NCBI GenBank assembly: GCA_032622095.1 | Contig: CP136067.1 | Span: 60,896,893 to 60,960,892 of the forward strand | Direction of reading: 5' to 3' | DNA: 64,000 nt | DNA from: Siphonodentalium dalli | Lineage: Eukaryota; Mollusca; Scaphopoda; Gadilida; Siphonodentaliidae | Part shown: piece by piece, positions 36,230 to 46,900 of the stretch | How positions within the stretch are numbered: the stretch's first letter is position 1 | Layout: every line of letters starts with the position of its first letter | The notes under the pieces: generated by a model | What the model was told of the DNA's origin: nothing | The model's input: the letters and a program-made list of their open reading frames with translations, nothing else | Database searches by the model: none | Position numbers and translations under genes: made by a program

Positions 36230-36700
36230 TGGTTGGCGGGCTGATGGTTGGGCTGTCGAATAGGCAGATGGCCTGACGGCCCTTATCCTCCATAACTTAG
36301 CCACTTATTGATTTATTTTGAAAATGTTTGGAATGCACACAGAAAATCGCCTCCCCCAAACATTTTTACCTGAGTTATAGCCCTTATTCTATTTGTGACA
36401 ATTTTAATGCTGTTAGCGAGATAATATTAACAAACGTCAAATGATTCCATTCATATATTTGTGTATGGATCTCTTACAACAATATCTCGATCAAGTTCGA
36501 TAAGCAGGTTTCTCTGATATATTAACCTGAATTATGGTCCTAAGGTTGTCTACTTTTAGGAATTTTGAGGCCGTTAGCATGATAACTTGAAAAAACATCA
36601 ACCCATTCCATTCATATTTGGTATATGGATCATTTTAGTTTGGTTTATTTTATTGGAACCAAATTTGGGCTTGGTCTGAATATTTTATCAATTTGGTGTC
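36230..36700. repeat. Diverged roughly 185 bp tandem repeat
   Basis: Two diverged copies share CAT.CCATTCATATTTG.GTATATGGATC (near 36445 and 36607), an AACTTGA.AAAACATCAA-type block and a CTGA.TTATAG.CC.TA block. The style (alternating T-rich and GTTATGG blocks) resembles the repeats at 40.4, 58.5 and 61.9 kb. Confidence 0.55.
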
Positions 36701-36784
36701 ACTGCCATTGTTTGTTTGTGTGCATCAGTTCCTAAAAGCACAACTGGCTTATTTTGCCGTGCCCAGTGTAGCTCTTGTTAACTC

Positions 36785-38163
36785 TAGAGCTGAAACTGAC
36801 AGCCGGATAACCGGTTAGCATCCGGATAATGACGTAACCAGTTAGAATAAAATGAACCGGACGAAACCGCACCCCGCTCTGTCAGTTGAATGTGAACGTG
36901 AATAATGCCCTGGTACCCTCAAAATATTAAGATAAATGATGCAAAAGTAATACTAACCCCTGTGCCACTGATAGTAGATTGCAATGCAAGCATTAATTGG
37001 TGCACGCGGAAGTTTCCGACACTGAGTAGCGTGTCGGCGACCTTCAATCAATTCCGGCCTTTGGAAGTTTTCTCTGATATTCCGACGAGAGCACGTGGGC
37101 AGTCACTGTGTATCCAGGCGGGATAGTTCAAAGCAATGACTGAATCAGTGAATCTGTCATCTGATTGACACCCCTCAGACTCGGTATTATTTCGTGTTGA
37201 AATTTGAAAAATGAACACATCTATTGATAGTTAGTGTCCGCGATCATGATACCGACGAATAGTTCGAATACTGAATAGGACTGTGACCTAACTGACCATC
37301 CTTTTAGTTCTCTAGTTATTAGTTATTACTTTCTAGTCTTTATTTATAATTCATTGGAGGATATACCAATGATGATAATGATATACTACAGATCTTTAAT
37401 ATATAGTTTTATTATATGATCATAAGTTTCTTTCCCCAATTCCTATGTTAAAACGTAAAGAAAAAAAGAGATATCTAACGATGTTCACCTCATTAATGAA
37501 ACAACAGGTTAATAACAGTTCTGAATGACGTCAGATACTTCAAAGGTTAACAAAACTTATTATCAGATCTGGAAATAGATCAGGTTTTCCCATCGACGTT
37601 CAACGTCACAACGTCTTGTCCAATCAAAGTGTGTTTCATATAATAAAACAGTTATCGCATTATTTCTTGGTTGACACAAGGAATTGTCAGCCCTTGGAAG
37701 TCAATATTCAGCTCGGCCTACGGCCTTGGTGAATATTGTCTTCCCCGGGTTGACAATTCCTCATGTCAACCTCAAAACAATGCGATAATTGTATAGTGTT
37801 ACTCGTTTTACCAATACCCATACTATTGTTACTCGTTTTACAAATGCCCAAACATATGCTGATCACCGGCAATTGCAAATAAGCGATCCCCCTGCCATTC
37901 ACAAATTTCACTTGCTCATTCCCCATCACAAGAGCCAGCAAAAGAATAGTGAATGCATGTTTTTGAATATCGTTAAATGCCGTGAATAAGGTCTTTATTT
38001 CAGCTTCTATTTCTCACCTAGGTTTGTCCCTGGTGTATGGCAAATGTCGACATAATTAGTCTGAGAGAAGTCCGCTATAAATTAGCGGTTAACCGGTTGA
38101 AATCCGGCTAACCCCAATGGTTAACCGGTTTAATAGAAGAATGGGTCAACCGTTTCAGCTCTA
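36785..38163. mobile_element. 1379 bp non-autonomous hAT element
   Basis: The ends are TAGAGCTGAAAC and GTTTCAGCTCTA, perfect 12 bp inverted repeats. The flanks are GTTAACTC (36777-36784) and GTTAATTC (38164-38171), an 8 bp duplication with one mismatch. Subterminal regions hold palindromic AACCGGTT words (36805-36848 and 38088-38130). No transposase frame is seen. The long hairpin H2 lies inside, so a second element may be nested here. Confidence 0.85.
37648..37792. repeat. Long hairpin H2 (about 70 bp arms), inside a hAT element
   Basis: The arms are 37648-37718 and 37722-37792, with the tip CTCGGCCTACGGCCTTGG and almost no loop. Outer words ACAGTTATCGCATTATTT and AATGCGATAATTGT pair, and GGAATTGTCA pairs with TGACAATTCC. 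There is no sequence similarity to H1 beyond a GGCC-rich tip. Confidence 0.88.
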
Positions 38164-38564
38164 GTTAATTCATAGAGGATTTTACCGTAGAAGTTTGTTT
38201 ATGAAAGAATCACTAATCTTAATTTGGTGAAAATAAAACTGAATCTGTTCCCGATCAGCAGGTACAGTGTCAAATTTCCCTACAGCTAATTGTCTACATT
38301 AGGTATTATTTCATAATTCTAATTCCATGCTGAAGTTCCAACCAATCTTGAAAATAATTATTAAGCCAATTTACCGTCTTGGAGGCTAGCTATGACATTA
38401 GGTGTACAATAATATATCAATGTATCATGATACGTTCAGTGCTGATAGGATAATCAATATAGACCCTCTAACAATCTGATCATCGATACACAGCTCTGCC
38501 GCCGCATGCCTACAAACCGGTGAATTTGCCCCTCTGTGTATCTATATTTGTTAGTTATGTTATC

Positions 38565-39669
38565 AGGCACCCGATTCGAGATCGACACCGAATCGGTCCG
38601 CTGATTCGGATATTTTTGAATCGGTGTTACTTTGGTGTAGTCTCGTTTTTTGCGTCTAAATAACACATGCCAAATGAACTGAACTCACAAAAATTAAAGC
38701 ACAAGTTTGCCAACATTGGTAATTTTGAATGTTTGCCTTTCAGAATAGACGTGCATTATGCGGAACTCAATTGATTACCTTTGTTTAGAACTTCAGATAT
38801 TCAATTAAGATTATATGAATAAAATTCAATGTCAGCCGCCATTATGAGCTACATATAAACACAGACTCGAATTAATGAACAGAAACGGAGAGAAACCTTA
38901 GAACAATCGGTCTATTATGTTCTTAAATGGACGTCATCATGTGCGACCAGTTATCTGCGACACTGCCGGCAGAATTCCTATAAATTTCCTTACTTTCAGT
39001 TTCTGTTTCCCCGGGAAATCGAGCGCGTTGCACCAAGTTTCGATCCGTTGATAACATTTAACACTTGTAATTTGTGTCTGTTTTCTGGGACCCCCTCCAT
39101 GAAGACAACTACTGTGAATATGTGAACTAGGTGTTTGATCTATTTTGGGGTGAACAGTTTAAAAGATAATTACCATTGGTATTGGACTACACCAACTATA
39201 CAGCTGAACAGTGTACCCATGTCCACTTATGTCAAATCTTTATTATCTTTATTAAATAATGTAGACAAGAGACTTCATTCCATGGGGTTTGTGATATGTT
39301 GATTGAACTGTCTTTAAGTGTCTTACTGTCACTTCTTGTGTCATGTTCGCCGTGACACAGCTAGATATAAATTCAATGGAACACATCCCAAACCCTACAT
39401 GAGACGTAGAGTGACTTGCCTATGTCATGATTTTCCTAAAAAAACACACACAAGTTCCAACGGATGTTTAAGGAGATTAACATTGTTATAGTTATATAGT
39501 ATCTAGTGAATTTTGCAGTTTTTTTGTCATGAGACACCGAAATACACACTGGTAAAGAATATCAATCACTATCTGATTCGATACGAGATTCTATTCGGTG
39601 TCAATATCAGGAAGGAGATTCAATATCGAGATTCGATTCGATGCAAAATCCCTGATTCGGAGATCCCTA
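38565..39669. mobile_element. Probable hAT relic related to the element at 22857
   Basis: The right end, reversed, reads TAGGGATCTCCGAATCAGGG and then ATCGAATCGAATCTCG. It aligns over about 43 bp with the left end of the hAT element at 22857. A matching cluster of CGAATCGG and GATTCGG words lies at 38570-38625 in inverted orientation. The left terminus is too decayed to define and no target duplication was found. Confidence 0.5.
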
Positions 39670-39927
39670 CAGTGTATGTAAGCACTGAACCGGCAGTTCA
39701 TGGACCATGTGCATGTATCTTTTGCTTGGAAACATATACAGATACAGATATCAATTATATCAAGTGTAGCAAACCACTGCAGTGACTGCATACTGTATTA
39801 CACCAATTACTTAATGTCCATATTCATTATTTTATTAAAATTGTGGCAATTAAAGTTCATTATATAAGATCTCCGTCATTATTTGAGATGATACATCTGC
39901 AGTAACTGACATAAGATCAATAATTTT

Positions 39928-40092
39928 ATATAAGGATTAACTGTCATGTGGACTGTTTTTATGGAGATGTAACAGTGAGGTAAGTGGACATAACTTGTGT
40001 AAAACCCGAAGGGTTTTACATACAAGTTATGACCACTTACCTCACGGTTACATCTCCATAAAAATAGTCCACATGACAGTTAATCCTTATAT
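39928..40092. repeat. Long hairpin H3 (about 80 bp arms)
   Basis: The arms are 39928-40007 and 40011-40092, closed by AAACCCGAAGGGTTT with a 3 nt GAA loop. Stem words such as GGATTAACTGTCATGTGGAC and GGAGATGTAAC are matched by exact or near-exact complements. It is the most perfect of the four hairpins. Confidence 0.93.
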
Positions 40093-40429
40093 TTATATAC
40101 ATGTAACGAAAAAGCCACTTTTGTAAATGTATTTAAATCGAAAAGTGTATCGTGACAAAAACAGCCCAAAATACCCAATAGCACCCTTGGCAAAAGTTAA
40201 TACGAACAATTTCTCTTCATATTGAAACCCGATGATGTATTAAGTCAATCCTGCGCGAGTCCAAATGCGCCCAAAACATTACGCGTTCGTCTTTCCAAAC
40301 CCAATGACGTATCGATGGTGTTATGACCTTGGTGTTATGAGGCGTTGCACATTCACCGAGAAATAACTGCAACTAGCCACGTGGGCGCCGACCAATCAGA
40401 ATGCTGGATTTAGTGATGACAACACTTAG

Positions 40430-41240
40430 TATGTAAATATATGTATATAACAATGTTTGGCGGGGGATATAGGAATGGGCTCTGTCCATCCATGAGTCTG
40501 GAAGTGAGTCCGTCTGTCCTCCCGTCTGTAGTAACTTTAAAGCTCTGTATCTTTGTCATTGTCAGTGGGATTTTAATGATCTTCAGTATGCTGATGAACC
40601 AAGATGGGGGAAGAGTATTAACAAACTGTGTTTTCATCCATTGATTTTTTCCGGAGTTACGGCCCATATTGACTTAGTGTGAAAATGGATTTTACTCTTT
40701 ACATGACTAAATCCTTCGGCACACCCTACAGGCCACATCCCTCATCTGATTGTCACCAAACTTCAAATGGGTCATAGGGGCGGCTCTAGATGGGAGCTGT
40801 CAAATTTTTTTTTAAACATGGCCGCCAGCAGCCATCTTGTTTATCTGGAAATTTAGAATTTTTGTCTGTACGACCATATATCTCAACCAATGGTTATAGG
40901 AAATTTGAATGGAGGTTCACCATCTAGAATGCTTTGAAAAGAGGGGCAAATGACATTCACATTTTCCATTTTAGAGTTATCCTTCTGTTTATCTGGAAAC
41001 AATTTCTTTTTGTCTGTTCGTGCAGATATCTCAGCCATGGGTTATCAGATATGAATGAACTTTGGTATGGAGATTTGCCATCACGAATGCTTTCAAAACA
41101 CTGCCAAATGATATTGTTTGAAATTTCATTTTGTCTGAGTTATCATCCTTAGTTTGTCAATTTTTCATGATTTTAGTTTGTCCGGATATGAACCGATTTC
41201 AATATTTTTTTGAATTCATGCAGGTTTTATTCAATCATCA
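40430..41240 (+). repeat. Roughly 150 bp diverged tandem repeat
   Basis: It opens with GGCGGGGGATATAGGAATGG and a GTCCGTCTGTCC tract. It then has two or three diverged units containing ATATCTCA.CCA.GGTTAT, TTTGAATGGAGGTT, CATC.GAATGCTTT.AAA and GTTATCCTTCTGTTTATCTG. The same unit recurs at 58.5-59.1 and 61.4 kb. Confidence 0.75.
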
Positions 41241-43090
41241 CAGGCCAAACTATAAAGACATCTTTCGAAATTAAGCCACATCAGAAAATGAATAAACCTC
41301 AGTGGAAAGCCACCTTGGGGGGGGGGGGGTACTCTGGGTGGTGCACTTGTTATCTCCCGGAACCCATCAGTATGCACATATAAAAACATGTATGCCAGGG
41401 CTGGAAATCTTGCAAGGACGGTTGCTCGCATAACTTTTAACTGGCATAATTTTAGCCCTTTATAAACCTAAGTATGTTCAAATCTATTACAAACAGATTT
41501 GAAGATGTTAAAGACAAAGCTGCGGCAGTCCTTGATCAAGCATGAAAGGGAATCATGCCGAGAAAGTTACAAAATAATTATTCATGTTCACTCAACCAAT
41601 AAGTTATGTTGTAGCAAATGATGTTGATTGCTACAAGGTCTGCATGCCACACGTGTCCAATTCATGAATAATGCTAATGCACATACATAATTCTTGTTTG
41701 ATATTGACACGCATTACATGCAGTGCTATGGGTCAGAGATTTTTTTTTTTTTTATAACATATTTTTTATTGTAACCCACAGTATAACAGTATAAATTACA
41801 CGTACATGTTATTAACATACAGAGACGTGTGGGCACAGAGGATCGAGCACAAGTTACAGAACTAGAGATATAGTTGGTCAATCGTTCAAAAATAACTGCC
41901 AAGATCAACACGGTGCAAAACAAGTGCACAGACACAGTCTTTGACCGACTCAGAATCATAATATTTTGTATATGACAATTACATTTGTTTGTTTCAGTCC
42001 TGTCGAGTCCAACATTGTCTCTGATGGACTTTTTTACTCTCAAATGTGTTGTGAACTTTCATTAGTTTGAACAGTTAATGAATGGAGTAAAAGTTATTGA
42101 TATTATCATATTTGAATGTTGTTGACCCATTAGTCGCAAGAATGAAGTTACAGTAATTCCAGTTCAATGTACCAACGTGGTTATTTTTGCATGGAACAAA
42201 CTGTTTCGTCATGTATTTCCACTTTTAAATCACATACATTTTAATAAAATGCATAATTATTCCAAGTACAATTGACAATAAAGGTGACAAGAATCAATGA
42301 CCAACTGAATGTACTTCATTTTGACATTACCTTTGCCCACGCAGTAAACAAATTTGTTTCTTTTCGCATTCCCATTTTTGCAACGACTTTCTTTTGCAAC
42401 AAACACACACGCTTTCAACTTTTAGGCTATTTAAGTAGTTAGTAACATGAATTTATTTTGAATTTTTATATTATTGTGTATCATTTGTAGACATGTACCA
42501 GGCCTTAAAATTCATAAAAAAATTTGAAAATCAAAATATAGTGTTTCCACAGCGAATCAGCTGCTTTTACTAGAATCAAACGAAGAAATCATTTGTCTGA
42601 TTCTGTGTATAAAATTAAACTTAAACTTAGAACATAGAATGGAATTGTTTTGTCTGTCTATAAAACTGGTTTATTCCAAAGAAAGATAAACGGTACAGGA
42701 ATTGCCCATGCAAGCCCTCCTGGAATTTTCAAAAAGCCAGCACTGGTATCTATAAGCAATTGCAATTCAACACAACAACAAAACATTGAAAATAGTAATT
42801 AAACGTCAGGTATCATTAATATAATTACACTTACCTGATTCTTTGAAATTTTGGATAGCAGACAATAATATCATGATATATTGTATTGTATACTGTACTT
42901 TGTATTGGGATAGATATAATGTTTTTGGAGGATATACCGTTACACCCCTACAAAAGGGTAAGTGTGGTTTTAGAAGGTACGGTATGTTTTGTGCACCACC
43001 TAGCCCTGGGGATATACATGTAGTTTTAATGAAATCCCAACCGATCTTCAGTTCTTCACTGTGTACATTTGACACTGTAAGCTAGTTAGC
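41240..43090. other. AT-rich non-coding stretch with homopolymers
   Basis: It contains a G-run at about 41318-41330 and a T-run at about 41738-41751. The T-run could be the reversed tail of a retroposed sequence, but I see no head or target duplication. No exon is recognised. Confidence 0.4.
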
Positions 43091-43307
43091 TTAACTTTCA
43101 TACTGTGGTGCATATTACATGCTAACTTTCATACTGTGGTGCATATTACATGCTAACTTTCATACTGTGGTGCATATTACATGCTAACTTTCATACTGTG
43201 GTGCATATTACATGCTAACTTTTATACTGTGGTGCATATTACATGCTAACTTTCATACTGTGGTGCATATTACATGCTAACTTTCATACTGTGGTGCATA
43301 TTACATG
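43091..43307. repeat. 31 bp tandem repeat, seven copies
   Basis: Copies start at 43091, 43122, 43153, 43184, 43215, 43246 and 43277. Each contains AACTTTCATACTGTGGTGCA and TATTACATG. They are almost identical, with one C-to-T change in the fifth copy, which indicates a recent expansion. Confidence 0.97.
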
Positions 43308-43644
43308 CTATTTCTCATATTTCGCTAATTAATATAATAGGCAAGTGCTAGCGTGAAACTGTTTTATTTGATTATAAATAAATATCAACAACAAAATAAG
43401 ATACCAGCTCAATGCGTTGAATCTTCGATATTCGAAAAATAGAGTGGTATGGCAGATCTTACCCACCTACTCACCTACATTACCTACCTATGGTCGATGG
43501 TTGTTTGTTGAACTTATTATCGGAACATTTCCTAAGGGAACTACTGGTCAGTGAGTATTTAGTGCTATATAGAAAGACCTTAAGTTAGCTTACTGATGTC
43601 CTAACAAAGCTCTAGTATAGATAATATGATTTATCTACTTCCAG

Positions 43645-43749
43645 ATATTTCGTGGTGAGAATGGTGAATGTAATGATCTCACTCCTGAAGAAAGAATACT
43701 ACTACAGCACTTACAGAACAAGGAGAGGCTAAAATATGTGAGAAATGAG
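43645..43749 (+). CDS. Putative host-gene exon (internal), unknown protein
   Basis: This is a 105 bp, 35-codon open segment with acceptor TTTATCTACTTCCAG (AG at 43643-43644) and donor GAG followed by GTAAGT at 43750. It is phase 0 at both ends. The reading begins IFRGENGECNDLTPEERILL and continues with a QHLQNKERLKY segment, a charged helical stretch. It lies just upstream of hairpin H4 and the 48 bp satellite, which are therefore intronic. No family is recognised. Confidence 0.65.
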
Positions 43750-43806
43750 GTAAGTTTTCATTCTGAAGCTCCATCATGTATATATATAGAATATGTAGCT
43801 AATGTC

Positions 43807-43919
43807 GTCGCTTAAACTGATTATGTCTGTGAGGGGGGATTTGATCATCTATTGGGCGAGGCTCTGCTGAGTACAATAGATGCCAATCCCCCTGAGAGGA
43901 TATGAACAGTTTAAGCAAC
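43807..43919. repeat. Long hairpin H4 (about 47 bp arms)
   Basis: The arms are 43807-43854 and 43874-43919. Words GCTTAAACTG and CAGTTTAAGC pair, as do GGGGGGATT and AATCCCCC. The 19 nt loop is GGCGAGGCTCTGCTGAGTA. The stem has several mismatches. It sits between exon 43645-43749 and the first satellite monomer. Confidence 0.85.
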
Positions 43920-43923
43920 AAGT

Positions 43924-46900
43924 TTCATAGAACCCTATAAGAGACTCATGTGATTACACGTTATATAAAGATTCATAGAACCCTATAAGAGACTCATGTG
44001 ATTAAACATTATATAAAGATTCATAGAACCCTATTAGAGACTCATGTGATTAAACATTATATAAAGATTCATAGAACCCTATTAGAGACTCATGTGATTA
44101 CACGTCATATAAAGATTCATAGAACCCTATTAGAGACTCATGTGATTAAACATTATATAAAGATTAATAGAACCCTATAAGAGACTCATGTGATTAAACG
44201 TTATATAAAGATTCATAGAACCCTATAAGAGACTTATGTGATTAAACGTTATATAAAGATTAATAGAACCCTATAAGAGACTCATGTGATTAAACGTTAT
44301 ATAAAGATTCATAGAACCCTATTAGAGACTCATGTGATTAAACGTTATATAAAGATTCATAGAACCCTATAAGAGACTCATGTGATTAAACGTTATATAA
44401 AGATTAATCGAACTCTATAAGAGACTCATGTGATTAAACATTATATAAAGATTAATAGAACCCTATAAGAGACTCATGTGATTAAACATTATATAAAGAT
44501 TAATAGAACCCTATTAGAGACTCATGTGATTAAACATTATATAAAGATTCATAGAACCCTATTAGAGACTCATGTGATTAAACGTTATATAAAGATTCAT
44601 AGAACCCTATTAGAGACTCATGTGATTAAACGTTATATAAAGATTCATAGAACCCTATAAGAGACTCATGTGATTAAACGTTATATAAAGATTAATCGAA
44701 CTCTATAAGAGACTCATGTGATTAAACATTATATAAAGATTAATAGAACCCTATAAGAGACTCATGTGATTAAACATTATATAAAGATTAATAGAACCCT
44801 ATTAGAGACTCATGTGATTAAACATTATATAAAGATTCATAGAACCCTATTAGAGACTCATGTGATTAAACATTATATAAAGAGTCGTAGAACCCTATTA
44901 GAGACTCATGTGATTAAACATTATATAAAGATTCATAGAACCCTATTAGAGACTCATGTGATTAAACGTTATATAAAGATTCATAGAACCCTATAAGAGA
45001 CTCATGTGATTAAACGTTATATAAAGATTAATAGAACCCTATAAGAGACTCATGTGATTAAACGTTATATAAAGATTAATAGAACCCTATAAGAGACTCG
45101 TGTGATTAAACATTATATAAAGATTAATAGAACCCTATAAGAGACTCATGTGATTAAACATTATATAAAGATTAATAGAACCCTATAAGAGACTCATGTG
45201 ATTAAACATTATATAAAGATTAATAGTACCCTATAAGAGACTCATGTGATTAAACATTATATAAAGATTAATAGAACCCTATAAGAGACTCATGTGATTA
45301 AACATTTTGTAAAGATTAATAGAACCCTATAAGAGACTCATGTGATTAAACGTTATATAAAGATTAATAGAACCCTATTAGAGACTATGTGATTAAACAT
45401 TATATAAAGATTCATAGAACCCTATAAGAGACTCATGTGATTAAACGTTATATAAAGATTAATAGAACCCTATAATAGACTCATGTGATTAAACATTATA
45501 TAAAGATTCATAGAACCCTATTAGAGACTCATGTGATTAAACATTATATAAAGAGTCATAGAACCCTATTAGAGACTCATGTGATTAAACATTATATAAA
45601 GATTCATAGAACCCTATTAGAGACTCATGTGATTAAACGTTATATAAAGATTCATAGAACCCTATAAGAGACTCATGTGATTAAACGTTATATAAAGATT
45701 AATAGAACCCTATAAGAGACTCATGTGATTAAACGTTATATAAAGATTAATAGAACCCTATAAGAGACTCGTGTGATTAAACATTATATAAAGATTAATA
45801 GAACCCTATAAGAGACTCATGTGATTAAACATTATATAAAGATTAATAGAACCCTATAAGAGACTCATGTGATTAAACATTATATAAAGATTAATAGTAC
45901 CCTATAAGAGACTCATGTGATTAAACATTATATAAAGATTAATAGAACCCTATAAGAGACTCATGTGATTAAACATTTTGTAAAGATTAATAGAACCCTA
46001 TAAGAGACTCATGTGATTAAACGTTATATAAAGATTAATAGAACCCTATTAGAGACTATGTGATTAAACATTATATAAAGATTCATAGAACCCTATAAGA
46101 GACTCATGTGATTAAACGTTATATAAAGATTAATAGAACCCTATAATAGACTCATGTGATTAAACATTATATAAAGATTAATAGAACCCTATAAGAGACT
46201 CATGTGATTAAACGTTATATAAAGATTAATAGAACCCTATTAGAGACTCATGTGATTAAACATTATATAAAGATTAATAGAACCCTATTAGAGACTCATG
46301 TGATTAAACGTTATATAAAGATTAATAGAACCCTATAAGAGAATCATGTGATTAAACATTATATAAAGATTAATAGAACCCAATAAGAGACTCATGTGAT
46401 TAAACGTTATATAAAGATTAATAAAACCCTATAAGAGACTCATGTGATTAAACGTTATATAAAGATTAATAGAACCCAATAAGAGACTCATGTGATTAAA
46501 CGTTATATAAAGATTAATAGAACCCTATTAGAGACTCATGTGATTAAACGTTATATAAAGATTCATAGAACCCTATAAGAGACTCATGTGATTAAACGTT
46601 ATATAAAGATTCATCGAACCCTATAAGAGACTCATGTGATTAAACATTATATAAAGATTCATAGAACCCTATAAGAGACTCATGTGATTAAACATTATAT
46701 AAAGATTAATAGAACCCTATTAGAGACTCATGTGATTAAACGTTATATAAAGATTAATAGAACCCTATTAGAGACTCATGTGATTAAACATTATATAAAG
46801 ATTAATAGAACCCTATTAGAGACTCATGTGATTAAACATTATATAAAGATTAATAGAACCCTATTAGAGACTCATGTGATTAAACATTATATAAAGATTC

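Noticed and set aside
36905-37126. 73-codon frame inside the hAT element at 36785 as a transposase
   Set aside because: It has no BED, DDE/RNase H-like or dimerisation motif and is too short.
41738-41751. Poly-T run as the tail of a minus-strand retroposed gene
   Set aside because: There is no adjacent coding similarity and no target duplication on either side.
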